This document shows positions 45,673 through 59,054 of a DNA stretch of 64,000 nt, piece by piece (the stretch's first letter is position 1; each line of letters starts with the position of its first letter). The stretch is from NCBI GenBank assembly GCA_946699065.1, contig CAMPDV010001498.1, forward strand, positions 1 to 64,000. The letters run 5' to 3'. The position numbers and the translations under genes were made by a program. This DNA comes from Loxodes magnus. Its lineage: Eukaryota > Ciliophora > Karyorelictea > Loxodida > Loxodidae. The notes under the pieces were generated by a model. That model was not told the origin of the DNA, searched no databases, and worked only from the letters and a program-made list of their open reading frames with translations.

Positions 45673-47519
45673 ATGAATCAACAAGCTGTTTCTCTATTTT
45701 TCTTAGTCTAAAGTATTTAAAGGACATTTCCTGTTCTTGAATTAGCTTCATTTATTATAAAATAATATCTTGCTTATTGTTTATATTTTATAGATTTAGA
45801 CAATTTTAATTCTCTTTTTGCTTATGAGTAAATACATATAATAGTATAAATTTAAGGAAACTCTAGCAAAAGAACTGTAAACTATAATTGTTTTAAAATT
45901 GTAGTGTAATCCATAAATCATAGTAATTAAAATCCTAGATTTCTTAAAATAAAATAATAAAAAATAAAAGAAAGAGAACATAAATAATAATATCAATATA
46001 TGCCTATTGTTGAATATCATCTTAGCTATCTAAAACTGTCTTAATAAATATTATTATAGCTTATACCACATTTCAGATAAATTAATACATAAGTTCACTT
46101 TATTTTACCAATAAATTCCCAAAAGTTAAAATTTAGATTGAAATGAGTAAGCGATTTATAAGAATAGCTTTTATTTTATAATGCTTATAATTAAGATTTA
46201 GCTATAGTTAAATAAGCCTAAATCTAGAATAATATTAAAATATGATGCTATTTAACTTATTTATTTTATTTTTAGAACTTTAAAAATTTTAAATTTAATA
46301 TGATTAATTTTCCTCAAAAAAGAGTAATTAAAAGACTAATAAATTATTTAAGCTATAAGCGTGAAAAATAAACTATGCTTATAGCAATTTATTTGATATA
46401 AATAGATTTTAGAGCTAAAGTTAAAGAAAGAAATTAAATATTTTGCTAATTAAATGATTAGCTCTAAAAGGCTAAGTAATTAGCAACAGCTAGTTTTATT
46501 GCCAGATTTTATAGAAAAAACTAAAACTTAATGAAAGTTTCTAGGACCAAAGGTGATGAAATTGGAGTAAATTTATCTAAAATCTATTTTGAAACTAGTT
46601 TATATAACTTTTTTCTTTATTGACTTTTATTCAGTAAAGTGAATTTCTAAATTTATTCATTTATATCATTTTATAAAGGTTTAAACAAGCTACCTTTTTA
46701 TTTCTTCAAATAAAAACTTAATGATCCCTATCTATTATAGATAAATTAATGATTATCTCATAAATAAGCTAAATAATTAGATTCAATTAGTTTATAGATT
46801 TAAATAAGTTCTACCTTTATAAGGGCTATTGTTTATAACTTAAGCTATAAATTTGTATAAAAGAAAGTTTTGCTCAACAAGCACTTATAAATTAATAATT
46901 GTAAATAAGAGAACCTGCATATGCTTTAAACTATCTTTATTAGATTAAAAAGTTTAAAAAAGTAAGCTGTAGAATATCATCGAATATAAAAAGTATTATA
47001 GTGCTAAACTTAAAGACATCTATTTGCGAAATAAATTAGTATGTTTTGCATTATTCTAAAAGATTTAAAAATGTATAAAATAGATAATAAATACTTATAA
47101 TAAGTCAATTATGCTTAAAATATAATAATTTAATTTGTTGCTATAAACTCATTTAAAAGTTCTAGCCTTATGATAGTTATAGATGAAGAAAGAAAATTTC
47201 GCTTTGATAAATGAATTTATTTGAATTAGAGATTATTTAAGCTAGAAAAGTTATTGATGAAATGAGTTTATTTAAGATGATAGTTCTATAAACTGTATCT
47301 ACTATTAAATTATTTTCCATAATTAATCCTTAGGAGAAGTTTGTGGGTTATTTTAATATCTTTGAAGGATTTTTTGAATATAACTAATAGAAAAAACTTT
47401 TTTAATTCACTTTTTGATTTTGAGAAAAGTTAACTGATTACAAAGGAAAAATGAAAAAATAGTTTAATATGCTTATCTAGAAACTAAGAAAAATTAATAT
47501 ATGTATTACTCAATCTTGA
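45673..47519 (+). CDS. Unrecognised gene, complete copy of the one cut at position 1
   Basis: ATG at 45673 (M-N-Q-Q-A-V-S-L-F-F-L-V-Q). The start lies left of base 45947, the position matching base 1, so the first copy's start is off the window. The frame stays consistent for about 500 codons; the 17-base GT...AG stretch at 47176-47192 would join it to the last part, ending at TGA 47517-47519. Leu/Ile/Gln-rich, with hydrophobic periodicity but no recognised domain. Compared with the first copy it lacks an A near 46558 and has an extra A near 46742. It is convergent with the frameshifted WWE-PARP gene. Confidence 0.33.
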
Positions 47520-47563
47520 TAATTAAAATTTTTTATGATATAGTTTTAAATTGAATTGGTTTC

Positions 47564-50439
47564 TCATATTTTAGTAAATTTGATAAGAAAAGAAGGATAA
47601 GCTTTCACGTTTTCTAACAAATAGTGCTTGCTTTCATAATAAAGGTTGTTAGAGTTAGTATTCTGATTAGAGATATTAGAGGGATTCTAAATTTGCGAAT
47701 TTACGTATAAATTTGGTTCCTGTACTTCTGCCTCACAATATAGTATTTGAAATTCACCTTCTTAAGCTTAGTAAGCCGATTTTATACACTCAGAAAAATT
47801 TTCTTCGAAATAATACTTATTTTTATAAATCTAAACTAATTCACTTCTGAAGCCAAAATCACTTTTACAAATTATAGAAGGTTATACCTCTTTATTTCCA
47901 TAGAATAATTGCTTTTTAGATGCTACATTGCCATGCAATTATCAGCTGTCAGGCTCTTTTCTGAAATTCTAATATTAAAACTTATTTATAATGACAATTA
48001 TATTTATTATTTTTACTTAATTCATGGACTACTAAATTTTCTGTTCGATTTCTTTAAATTAAAAATGATTTAAATCTAAATCTTCCTCATAATATGAATA
48101 GGCAGTGTCTTTTCATAATTTTGGAAAAATTTATTCTTATTTGTTTGAAGAATTAGAGTTTTATTATGCTAATTCGTTTATTTTTTACTTTGCTCTTAAA
48201 ACATCTCCTTTATAACCACAAATATAAAATTTTGATTATTAAGTATGAAGAATTAAGCTAAATTACTCTACTGCTTATAAAACTTATATTTAGGAATTTA
48301 TCTAAATTTCTTCATTTGCTTGTAAACCTTCAATTACTTTTTTGAATTATTTAACATTTTCAGATATTCCTCTTATTGATAAAACTTCAATTGGCTACTT
48401 AATCATTATCTTTATTAATTTAGAAACTTAATTTGTAATCAACCTATTTTCGTTACAGTTATTAATTTGAAATCGATTTCATATTTATTTGATTAGAAAT
48501 AAAAGGAATAAGGGTTGATTTTAAATTCGTAAGCTTGATTGATTTGATAATTAATTTAAGAATCAAATAAAGTTAGTTAGTTATCATCTTCTTAAATAAC
48601 TCATTGATAAATACCAGAATATTATATTTATCTTCTTATATCTCTTTTCCATTTTGTTTAAGTGTTTATTTACTTCATTTCAATAAAGTCTATTGTAAAT
48701 ACTTTGATTTAACTTGAATAATTGGATCTTGCATTTATCATTATTTTACTGTTTTATTAACTCAGAAAATTCTATTCTAGTTGCATTTAAATTTATTAAT
48801 CGTATGATTATCATTCAAAAAAATCATCCTATCATTATCAGTTGAATTTATAATTCGTCTTATTTTAAATCTAATTATCTATTTTGCTTCTTTTGATGGC
48901 TCTTTCATAGTTAGTTTCTTAATTTGTTTATATATTCTATTTAAAGTTAATTTTTAATTTTATATGCCTTTGTTGCTTTTCTGAAAAAACCTAAAATTTG
49001 TAATTTTTTTTGTTTTTATTAAAAGCATTTTCTATTTATAACTATAGTTCGGGAGAATAAGGCTTTCATTACTTTTCATCATCTTCCCAGCACCACTCAT
49101 AATTAAATTATTATTTTATTGAATTTGTAGATTAATAGTTTTAAAATTTCATAGTCTTAAAGGAATATTCAACACCGTATTAATTTTAAAGAGATTATAG
49201 CAATTACTTTCCTTCCTGACTTAGCAAAAAATTAAGTTCTGAGGGAGAAACTATTTCAATATTTAAATTACTAATGGTTAAATTTCTCAAAGCTTCTTTA
49301 ATTTATTAACTAACACTTTAAATAGCTTAGTCATTACGAGCTTGTATTTACAAAGTTTAACTGTTTTCTAGTTTTATCAAATCGTAAGAAATGAAGCTAT
49401 TTTATGCAGCTATTTGTTCTAAAATAAATTTATTATTTATAAGATAGTAATAAGAATGCTTATCAATCTCTATACTAAGTTATTTAATAAGCTCAAAATC
49501 TTTTTCAAGTTAATTTTTTATTTTCTACAATTTTTATTCTGTTCCCTGAATTAATATTCCATCATTTTAGATCTTAAAAGAGCAACCTGGATAATCCTTC
49601 ATCAATAACTTTTACGTTTGTTGAACTTAGTCAGTATTACAGTATTTTTATTAAAATTTCTAATATGAGGCTTAGCTTAGCTATATTTTTTCTTCCTTTA
49701 TTTTTTAATTTAATTTTTAATATTTTTTATAGAACTTATCAATCTTAGTTTTAGTTCCTTCTAATTTTATCTATGTATTGGTAATTTTGATATATAAAAT
49801 TTGATTTAATTTATACTTTTTTTTCTTATATCAGTACTTATATATAGGATATTTGGTCTCATCAATGATAATAGTTTCTTTCTTTTTTTACTCGCTCTAC
49901 TCTTCATTTAGTATAAAATTCTAAATTTATTATATTTAACTTGAACATTCAATTTATTAAATTGGTTATTAAATATTCTAATTTTCTTTCTCTACAGATT
50001 ATTAGTTAGTGTTAGATCCAGCTTGTATTTACTTTTTTATAATTAGAGGTTATGCTTAGTTCTTTTTTATTTTACTATGCACATATTGCAGCTTATTCAA
50101 ATCAATAGATTTAATCTACAAATTTTCTTGCTATAATTTTTATTTTACTTCAGAGAAATTCTAACTAATAAACGCTTATTTCGTAGGAAAAATCTTTGTT
50201 ACTTACTCTTTTAAATGTGGTAGCTTATAGGGTTCAAATCAATTCCCTTAGCTTTTTCTTAATTCATTATAAGCCTTATACAGCTATAAGACCTCCTATC
50301 CTTTTAACTACATCAACTCAATCAGTTATTTTAACTCTTATATGGATGAACTCTGAAGAGTCTAAGCAGTTAGTGAAAGGGTTTGTAACTAGGTTCTAAT
50401 ATTATTCAAAGCATACTAAGAAATTCAGTCTGAATTCAT
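47564..50439 (-). pseudogene. Frameshifted copy of the 958-residue WWE-PARP gene
   Basis: Second copy of 1618-4494. One base is missing near 48440: AATCAACC here, AATCCAACC at 2491 in the first copy. The change falls in the Trp codon TGG of the segment after WWE3 (K-I-G-W-I-T-N), so everything C-terminal, including the PARP-like region, is out of frame. The total length of 2876 bases is not divisible by three, in agreement. The remaining sequence differs only by scattered substitutions, so the loss is recent or a sequencing error. If real, the product would keep the SAM-like, KH-like and WWE parts. Confidence 0.8.
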
Positions 50440-51232
50440 TTATAATATCAAAGCTATCTAGCTAATAAATAAACAATTTCTCTTATAAAACTAAAAATCT
50501 AAAATAACTTTAAGTTTACTGTTTATTTTCTTTAGTTACAAGATAATTTATACTGCTTTACTAGATATTCTAAAATAAACCTAATATAAAATATTTCTAG
50601 TTCATTAAACTTAACTATTTTCTATCATTATCTTAGGAGTTTAACTAGGTAGTGAGTTGATGAGAAGAGAGATAAATAGCAAGAAAATTTAGAATAAAGA
50701 CTAAGAGTTAAGGTTATAATAATGGAATATAACTTAAATATGAGAGTTAAAATGATTTTTTATAAGTTTAATAAGGATTTTAAAAGGAGTGTATTAGAAC
50801 CATTCTACCTAATTAAATAAAGCTATAACTATAAGAAGCATTTGAAGAGTACTTTTCTAATTTATACAGTGAGTATCTATTATCTCATTAAACTTAGCAG
50901 TTCATGTATCAAAAAGGAAAAACTAATGAGATATTAATTATTAGTATAATCATATTCTTAATACAAGTATTAAATAAGTATATTTTAGGAGATATAATAA
51001 AATGTATACAGTTTGAAGGTAATTAAAAAAGTAAGGAGTATTAATGAATATCTACTAAAGAATAAAAGAACTCTATTAGTTTGATAGCTTGAAATCTAGA
51101 TTTTGTATAAATTTAATTTTTACAAATAGTTCCATATAAATATTATGTCTTTCACTACTAACTTTAAGAATAATTTAAGTATCCTAGTAATAAACAATTT
51201 TACCTTTTATTGTTTGATCACTTTGTAGGAGG

Positions 51233-52968
51233 ATGAAAATAAATTAGTGAGCTGATTTTAATAAAGCTTGGTAAAAGTGAGCGAAGCATTTAGAAAGATA
51301 GCAACTAAAGATAAATAATGATGAATAAATGATGCTTAATTATATTGATACAATATTATATTATAATATTTCTCTATTATTCAGCTTATTTGAAGAATAC
51401 TTAAAATTAGCTAAGGATAAATCATTAAACTTAAAATTTCATGCTGAAGAGTTTTCTAAAGGTAAAATATCTCTTGATTATATAAAAAATCCATATAAGA
51501 AAAAATGAGATCATAACTACTTGAAAATACCTAAATAATCTGTCTCGCAATGGAAATTTGGAAGTTAAGTTTATTAATAAATTTATTTTAGCTTGGAAAA
51601 TAAATCTAATTTATTAAGTACAGGTTACTTTATAGTTCTTATCTATTTAATAATTGAGATTTTAGAATTTATTTCTGAGAGAAATTAGATTATATCAACT
51701 ATTTTTAAATGGCGCTGCTATTAAAGTAAAGCTATTTATAAGTCTTTCTTATAATTAACTCCAAGAGATGTTTAATTTGATGCGGAAAGAGATGAGGGAG
51801 TTAAAGTGCAAAAATTTTAGGAAAAGCAAAAAGTAAAAAATTGGTTAAAGAAATTTGAGCCTTTTCATTTAAGGTATCCAATTATCAGTCTATTTAAAGC
51901 TTAATAGTTATATTAGTTAAGTTTTAAGAAATAATTTAAGCTAATTTATATAAAATTTATAGGCTTTGGTAACTAAAGTTTTTTTTATAACAATACTAGA
52001 GAAAAACAAACCTAAAAAAGTGAATAAAATTACTAATTTAGCATTTAATAAAATAACTAAAATAAGAAAGATGTTTTATAATCAATTTCTACAAAATTAA
52101 AAGGAAAGTGTGATTAAGAGTAATTAGATGGAATTTTCTTAGAGACTTTGAAAAATTTAGAATTAACTAATTTAAATTTAATTAAATAGGTATTATCTAA
52201 TTTCGATAACTTAGATTTTCTATATTATAATACTGAGAAAAATAAAAAAGGCAAATAATTAAAAATTAGAAATAATAGAAAACTAGGTATTATAGAAAGA
52301 GTCTTTAAACATTTGAAAAAAAAAGAGACTCCTAATAAATAATTAAAAATAATTATTGCATAGATATAGTTAAGCAGAAATCATTATAATAGCTATAAGA
52401 AATCAGTTTAGTGAAAAATAAAAAATTTGTAGAATGTGTCAACCACTACAAAAATTAAACCAAATTATATAAATAAAATGTGAATAGAATATGTAAAAAG
52501 AAAAATGCATCCAAGGAATGCATGTGAAAGTCAATAAAAAATAATGAGTATGAAGTATATTTACGATTTAATAGATTTCTCAATTATTAAAGAGGAAAGA
52601 TAAAATATAGAAACTTAAATATACTAAAGGCAGCTAAATCCTTAAAGCGAAATAATAACCTAAATAAAGCTTAAATTATATAAAACTTAGTTAACTCTAT
52701 TAGCAACTAAATTCTCTTTATTAAATGACATGTCTTTGCTTTTAATCCTTATTCATATTAGTTAATTTCTTTAAATCACTTCTCTAAATACTAATAAGCA
52801 TAAATATATAATCATCTAATAGTTTCCCTCTAAACTATAAATGCACTATTTTAGATAATTTGGTTAAGCATCTTATCTACAAATTTAGATCTAAAGTTAT
52901 TATTTAGAAGAAGCCTTCTATTTGGCTGATTTAATTTATACTACTTAGAGCTAATAAAATATAAATGA
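51233..52968 (+). CDS. Second copy of the unrecognised F-box/LRR-like gene
   Basis: Matches 5288-7023. It differs by one lost base in an A-tract near 52318 and a cluster of substitutions around 52727-52760. The GT of the candidate intron is AT here. These changes suggest the gene is decaying, or that the gene model is wrong. Confidence 0.28.
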
Positions 52969-53079
52969 ATTTATTTTATAATAGACTATTTCAGTTTAAC
53001 TAAACTAAGTTCCTCTATATTTTCTTAATTATATCATACCTTATAACAAAAGCTTAGTAGCTATTGTGACTCATATAAA

Positions 53080-54990
53080 ATGAATTATAATTGAATTTCA
53101 GAGCTTAGTTTGGAAAATATTTAGTAGTAGCTAGAAGATTTTGAGATGTCAGCTGATTAAATTTTAATTTTGAAGGAGAGAAAATCATAAGAAATTATAG
53201 AAATTATAGAAATTATAGAAATAATGAACATCAATGAAGGTGAGGCTTAGTAATTGAGGGAAGCGAAGAAGAAACTATTGATGAAATAAAGCAAGGATTA
53301 AATTGCAATAATGGTCTAAATAGCTTAAAGTAATAAATTTAAGAAGCTAAAATACACAAGAATCTCTACCTTTCAATACTTAGGAAGTTATTCTATGAAT
53401 GGACTTGTAAGAATAAGAAAGTTGATAGTTATTTGATATTTAAAATAGCAAAGGGGGAGTAAAGTAAGGACTGATTTGAAGATTAAAAATTAGCTTATCT
53501 AAAAGATCAAGTTTAATAAGTTTTTCCCACTATAGAATCGATTGTGAGTTTAGATTTTGAAGAAATAAAATCAAAATTTTAGTAAAATCAAGTAAATCTA
53601 AAGTCTTTAGACTTAACTAAATTAAAGAATATTCAGAATAAAATGCAGCCATAAAAGCCTAATTAGTTAGATATTTTATAATTAAATAATTAAGCTAACT
53701 AAAGTTAATTTTATAGTTAATATTAGGAATAAAATTTAATAGTAGTAGAAGAATAAAAGTAGCTTTAGTAGAATATGATATAATAAAATATTATTCAAAC
53801 TTAAGAAGAACACTAAATTTATGCAAAATAGGAAAGCTCAAACTAAGAATAAATCTAATCCTTGTAGCAAACTGAATAAAGTATTACTTAAGAGAATTAT
53901 AAAATAGAAAAATATACTTTCGATAAGTATAAATATCCTATTATTTACTAATGACTTGAAGAGAAAGAATGAGAATAAGAATTTAATTTAGAAGAGATTC
54001 AGCTTTAAATAGAATTAATTGAGGTAAAAGGAAATAGACGATCATTGAACATGTTTTGCAGAGCTTATAACTAACTTAATGAAAATTTAAAGAAAAGGAT
54101 AATCAGTTTAAGTTAGAAATCTTTATAAATAAATAATAAATAAATAAAAATGATTATAGAGCGCGTAGCACCTCATTGGCGCGCAGCTCTTTCAATATTA
54201 ATATTTAATATTAAAAAATGTTCTCATGTTTCTTGTTAAATTCTAGAAGTCCGATGAGTCATGTCAGCTTCTCCAAATGGGGAATCTTCTTATTAAGAAT
54301 TATTCTAAAATCTTGAGTCAAATGCTTCAGTCTTTTTGAATAAGGTCCAAATAAGAGATAGTTATTAAGTCGGTAATTAGAAGGCCCGTCAGTCAAACTT
54401 TCATACTGCTAGAGAGAACCCTCGGGGTAAGTTAGGTACGTCCCAACAGAGCTTATCCACCCTTCCCCGTGGTGGCATCTAGTGCGAGATTACTCGCAAT
54501 GCAGTATACATTGCACCAGATTACCTATTAGTTTGGCTGACGCGGCCGACATCCATTTTATATATAGCAATTTGAAAAGAAATATATAAATAATGCTTAA
54601 TCAACTAACTATTTTTAAATAAGAAAGGAGTTTCTAGGATGTGCATTCCAGTTGTTAAATTAAACTACATAGTTTCAACTTAAGGGAATAGCCAGCAATG
54701 TAAACCTAGCTGAACTAACAATAAAAGACAAATATTAAACACTTAACTCGTTTAAGACTGAAATTGAGAAGGAAAAATTTGAAAATTTTGAATAAAGCTA
54801 ATAATTCTAAGAATTAAAAGAAAGTCTAAATTTGCATAATCTTAGCCAATACACGTAAACATACATAGTAATAGAATTAAAGGTATACTCGAAACTAGTA
54901 TTTGATAATTTCCAAGAACAACTAAAAAAGCTGGAAAAACAATTAAGCATTAATATTTATGAATCTGGATCTGATGAAGAGCAATAATGA
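53080..54990 (+). pseudogene. Second copy of the interrupted SAM-like/KH-like gene
   Basis: Matches 7135-9033. The Trp of the start motif is TGA (53092-53094) instead of TGG. Two length differences from the first copy, an extra unit of nine bases near 53190 and three bases near 53805, both keep the frame, which is unexpected for a dead gene. The 439-bp insertion is present at 54126-54564. Confidence 0.72.
54126..54564 (-). mobile_element. Second copy of the GC-rich inserted element
   Basis: No difference from 8169-8607 seen by eye, with the same hairpins and the same position between two codons of the host gene. Confidence 0.6.
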
Positions 54991-55543
54991 AATAATAAGT
55001 AAATAATTTTAATTAAACAATAAAAATATTTAAAAATATTTCTTTATTCTTAAGTAAAGCTATAGAAATATTTATATAATAATAGCTTTCTAAGCATGTA
55101 TATATCTTAAATAATAAGATCATGCAACATAAATATCTATTTTTAAAATATGTGGAGAACTATTTTTGATTCTAGCTAAATATTTAGATTTTATAGAATA
55201 TTTATATATTTATCTTTATTAACAATTATTAAGGTTAAAGTCTATCAAATAAATTTAATTAAGTGAGCAACTATATTTTTCTTAATTAGATAGAATAAAT
55301 AATAACATTGTTACTTAATAACCTCTTAATAATTAAATTCAGAGGTTAATTATTAAATTAAAGAACAAGGCTAAAGTTAATTATAACTTGGTATTTATTA
55401 TACATTTCTATTTCATAGATATTTCTTAGTTCTGTAGAATTGCTAATAAAGATTTTAAGTCTATTAATATTTCTATTATTTATATTTAACTTGTCAGAAA
55501 GGTTATGTAGATTCGAACTATCTCGCTATTTAAAGTTCATATA

Positions 55544-56206
55544 TCAAACCTCTATATTACTCATGTAGTTTTAGATTTTTCGAAAGTTTGAAAATAAATT
55601 TATTTATTCCTAACTATAGCATCCTTATTCATTCTACTTATATTCATATGTGATATGTTCTTCTATTGCTTCTTGGAAACATAACTATCTCAAAATTTGT
55701 GTGCATTTGATTCGTTTATCTCTGGGATTTCTAAGTCCGTTATTAATAGGATAAATTTCTGATAGCACTGCTTTGTCGTTGTTATTTTCCCTATTCTAAC
55801 ATTTTGATCTCCATTTACAAGTACTTTCTATGTGTAATGATCTAATAGAAAAATCTAAGAAATGATAATTCTTATAATTCTGAGTGTTTAAATAATAAAA
55901 ATTTCCTACATAAATACATGACTTAACTTCTATTTTTTATGTTTCAAAATGATTAAGGACATCAAGTTTTAAAGACTTATATTACTAAGCTTTTGATTTA
56001 GTGTGATACATTTTAATAATTTTAGGCTTCTATTTGACTGTATTATTAACATAAGCAGGTTTGTATTCCTAGATTTAACAAATAACGAAATTTGATGAGT
56101 TAAATATATTTAAATTTATAAAGAAAGCTAGCTTTTATTATTTTTACAATTGAAATGATAGTTTTTATTAATTATAAGGGAGATATACTTTTATTAGGGT
56201 AATCAT
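55544..56206 (-). CDS. Second copy of the unrecognised 220-residue ORF
   Basis: Matches 9587-10249 with the same start, the same TGA and no frame change seen. Confidence 0.38.
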
Positions 56207-57247
56207 AATTAAAAAATGCAATATTTGTATTATATGATGATAGATCTTCTTGTAAAAGGTCATATTAATAAATAGATGATATTAAAGAAAATTAAGGATT
56301 ATATCTAGGATAGATACTTATAGCCTGAAAATTTGATTAGGTTTAATTTAGATATTTAAGCCTATATTATCTTAAAGCTTATTACATTTTATATATCTTA
56401 TTTCTAAGTTTAACGGTAAATATTTCCTTTTATCTAATTTATATAGTTATTTGTACAAATCATTTAGAATCTTCATGTAAGTGGTTAGTTATAGACATTG
56501 AAATTCCTTCCTATCTAAGATTGCTGTGCTAAATTAAAAAACTATTAGCTGAAATATCTTATCTAGCAATTAAGCACTAAAGGACATAATACATAAACTT
56601 ATGCTTGAATAACTTTAAGTTTCTAATATAATTTTAGTTACTAAAGGAAACTATACATCCATATGAACTTTCTTAAATTAGAATTTTAAAGTCTATATAA
56701 ATTGCTATAAATAGAAAATCTTAGAAACTAAATTCAAAATTAGCATATAAATCAAAGCAAGATAAAGTGAAGGAGAGTCTATCATAATCAATATCACAAA
56801 TTTATTAAATCATTTCATATCTAAATCTCTTGCTTTATTTCTAGTATTTAGTATCAAAGCAACTCTATTTTAATCCAAGTATATCTTAATAAATGTAATT
56901 ACCTTATATGCTTAATCAAATATATCAACATTGAGATATAATAAAGAGATATTTTATAAGTTTTAATCTAAAAAACAAGCTTGTTCGAGTTAGAAAAGAT
57001 GCATATAATTAAATAATGATTTAATATATCCTAACCTTTTGAAAACAATTAAAAAGCCCTTAAGAAATAATAAAGTTAAGAAAATAATTATTTTCATATT
57101 ACTTTTAAAGCATTTATTGCTTAATACTTCTATATATGCATTACTAATATTAATTATTTAGCTTCCTTATATATCCAATTATATTATCCTTTTACTATAT
57201 TATGTTTGCTTTTATATACTTAATTATTATATCATTTTATTTAAATA

Positions 57248-57303
57248 CGGTGCAAAGCCCAAGGATGCTGCTTGGAACCAACCTAACTAAAAAATTAGCG
57301 CCG
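57248..57303 (+). ncRNA. Second copy of the possible three-way-junction RNA motif
   Basis: Same three helices as 11291-11346 and again directly before the truncated PARP sequence. Confidence 0.35.
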
Positions 57304-58443
57304 AGAAATACTAACGCAAATTATGAGAGAGATATTCAAAGAATTATTATTTAAGATCCTAATATTCTATCTGTAGTGAACTAGTGGTTCTGAATTGAAG
57401 CATTTGATATTAAATCTTTTGATTAACAAACAAATTAAAAAATAGACTAGCTTTTTAATAATAAAATAAGATATAAATTACGTTAAATTAAGTAAATTAT
57501 GAAATAGATTTTCCTCTTAATGCTATGAAAAACACATAAACTAATTAACTAAAACATATATTCAAAACTATGATTCAAAAGTCAGTTGCTAAACTAGACT
57601 TAAAAGGACTTAGAGAAGATATAGAATTATGTCAATATTAAATTCTTAATATATAAAATTGTCTACAACTTTCTATTATTAATTATGGAAAAGCATATTA
57701 AATTTCTATGCAGCATGATGTACTAAAAATTTATAAAGAAAATAAATTTTATAGGGATATTCATCTGAAGTATAAAAAGCAATAGACAAAATTTAAATTA
57801 TTAATTGGAATATTCAAAATAGAATAGCATAACTAGAAGTAAAGTTTCCTGAATATTGGAAGCAATCATAATTGCCTTACGATAAGTATGATTTTGATTA
57901 AAATTCTGTATTATTCAAAAAAATTTAGACTAAATTTAATTCAACAGTTCCTCAAGGTAAAGTAGTAAGAATTTCAGTCTTGCAAAATGTACTTTTTTAC
58001 TAAAGATATTGAAATGAGTTACAAACTCTAAAATTATTTATGGAAAAGATCCTAAAGTAGAATAACTATTTCATGGAACTAAAAATACACCTCCAGATGT
58101 AATATATAAGGGAGAAATAGGAATTGATAATAAATATACATTGGAATAATGTATATTTGGAAAAGGAAATTATTTTGCTATTAAAGCTTAATATTCTAAT
58201 AGTAGTTATGCTTATTAAGTTGCTGGCAAAACAAAATAATGGTAGAAGTTTTTATGTGATGTAATAGTAGGTGAAGTTTTCGTAGCTCCAAGTACTAAGA
58301 AATATGAATATCCTCCTATTAATTAAAGTTTCACTAATTTTGAAAAGTGATATGATTCTATAACCAATACAACCTAAATGTATATCGTATTTGAAAACGA
58401 AAGAGCTTATCCATCTTTTCTAATTACGTATGACTTACCTTGA
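57304..58443 (+). pseudogene. Second copy of the 5'-truncated WWE-PARP pseudogene
   Basis: Matches 11347-12486, including the single-base loss in WWE3, the conserved L-F-H-G-T and the final TGA at 58441-58443. Only a few substitutions separate the two. Confidence 0.8.
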
Positions 58444-58556
58444 GAAAATATTTATAGCTTTCTATTACAATTTACTTAAATGTTGAAAATAAATAAATTT
58501 ATTTAAATCTATTAATGAAAATAAGCTGAATTAAAATAAAAATTGCTAAACAACAA

Positions 58557-59054
58557 TATCTCTAATTTTATATATTTATCTTTTATATCATTTTTTATAA
58601 AATTTTGCAAATGTAATCTATTTCTAATTAGTCCCTGATGTTGTTTAAGATATAAAGAGATATTCAATTTTTATTTACTTTCGTTTTCATAATTTTGCTA
58701 ACTTAATTTGTCTATTATATTTAGCTTTAATTAAGTTCCATTAGTTCATATAAATCAGATAATTCTTACTCTTCAAAACTTACTAACTGATCAGCTGTCA
58801 TGCCACAATTTTCTAATTAGGTCCTAATATTGTTTAAGTTATAATGAGATATCAATCACTATCTAGTTTTCTTTTCAAAGTTTGCCGAACTTAATTTATC
58901 TATTATATATAGTTTGAATTAAGTTCCACTAGTTCAAAAAGGTCTGATTGATCTTGCTCTTTATGATTTATTAACTATTAATTAGTTATCCCACAACTTT
59001 CTAGCTATTTTCTCATACTATTAAGATTAATTTCTGAATTAAATCTTCTTACAT
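58557..59054 (-). pseudogene. Decayed SAM-like module array, uninterrupted copy
   Basis: Matches 12600-13943 without the 833-bp element. The intact target site at 58805-58817 lets the middle module be read across: L-N-N-I-R-T-Q-L-E-N-C-G-M-T-A-D-Q-L. The same frame breaks show that the array was already decayed before the element inserted in the other copy. Confidence 0.72.

Noticed and set aside
45796..46020. Hydrophobic 74-residue minus-strand ORF at the left edge of the second block
   Set aside because: It overlaps the longer plus-strand frame from 45673 and has no recognisable motif; it may be a shadow.
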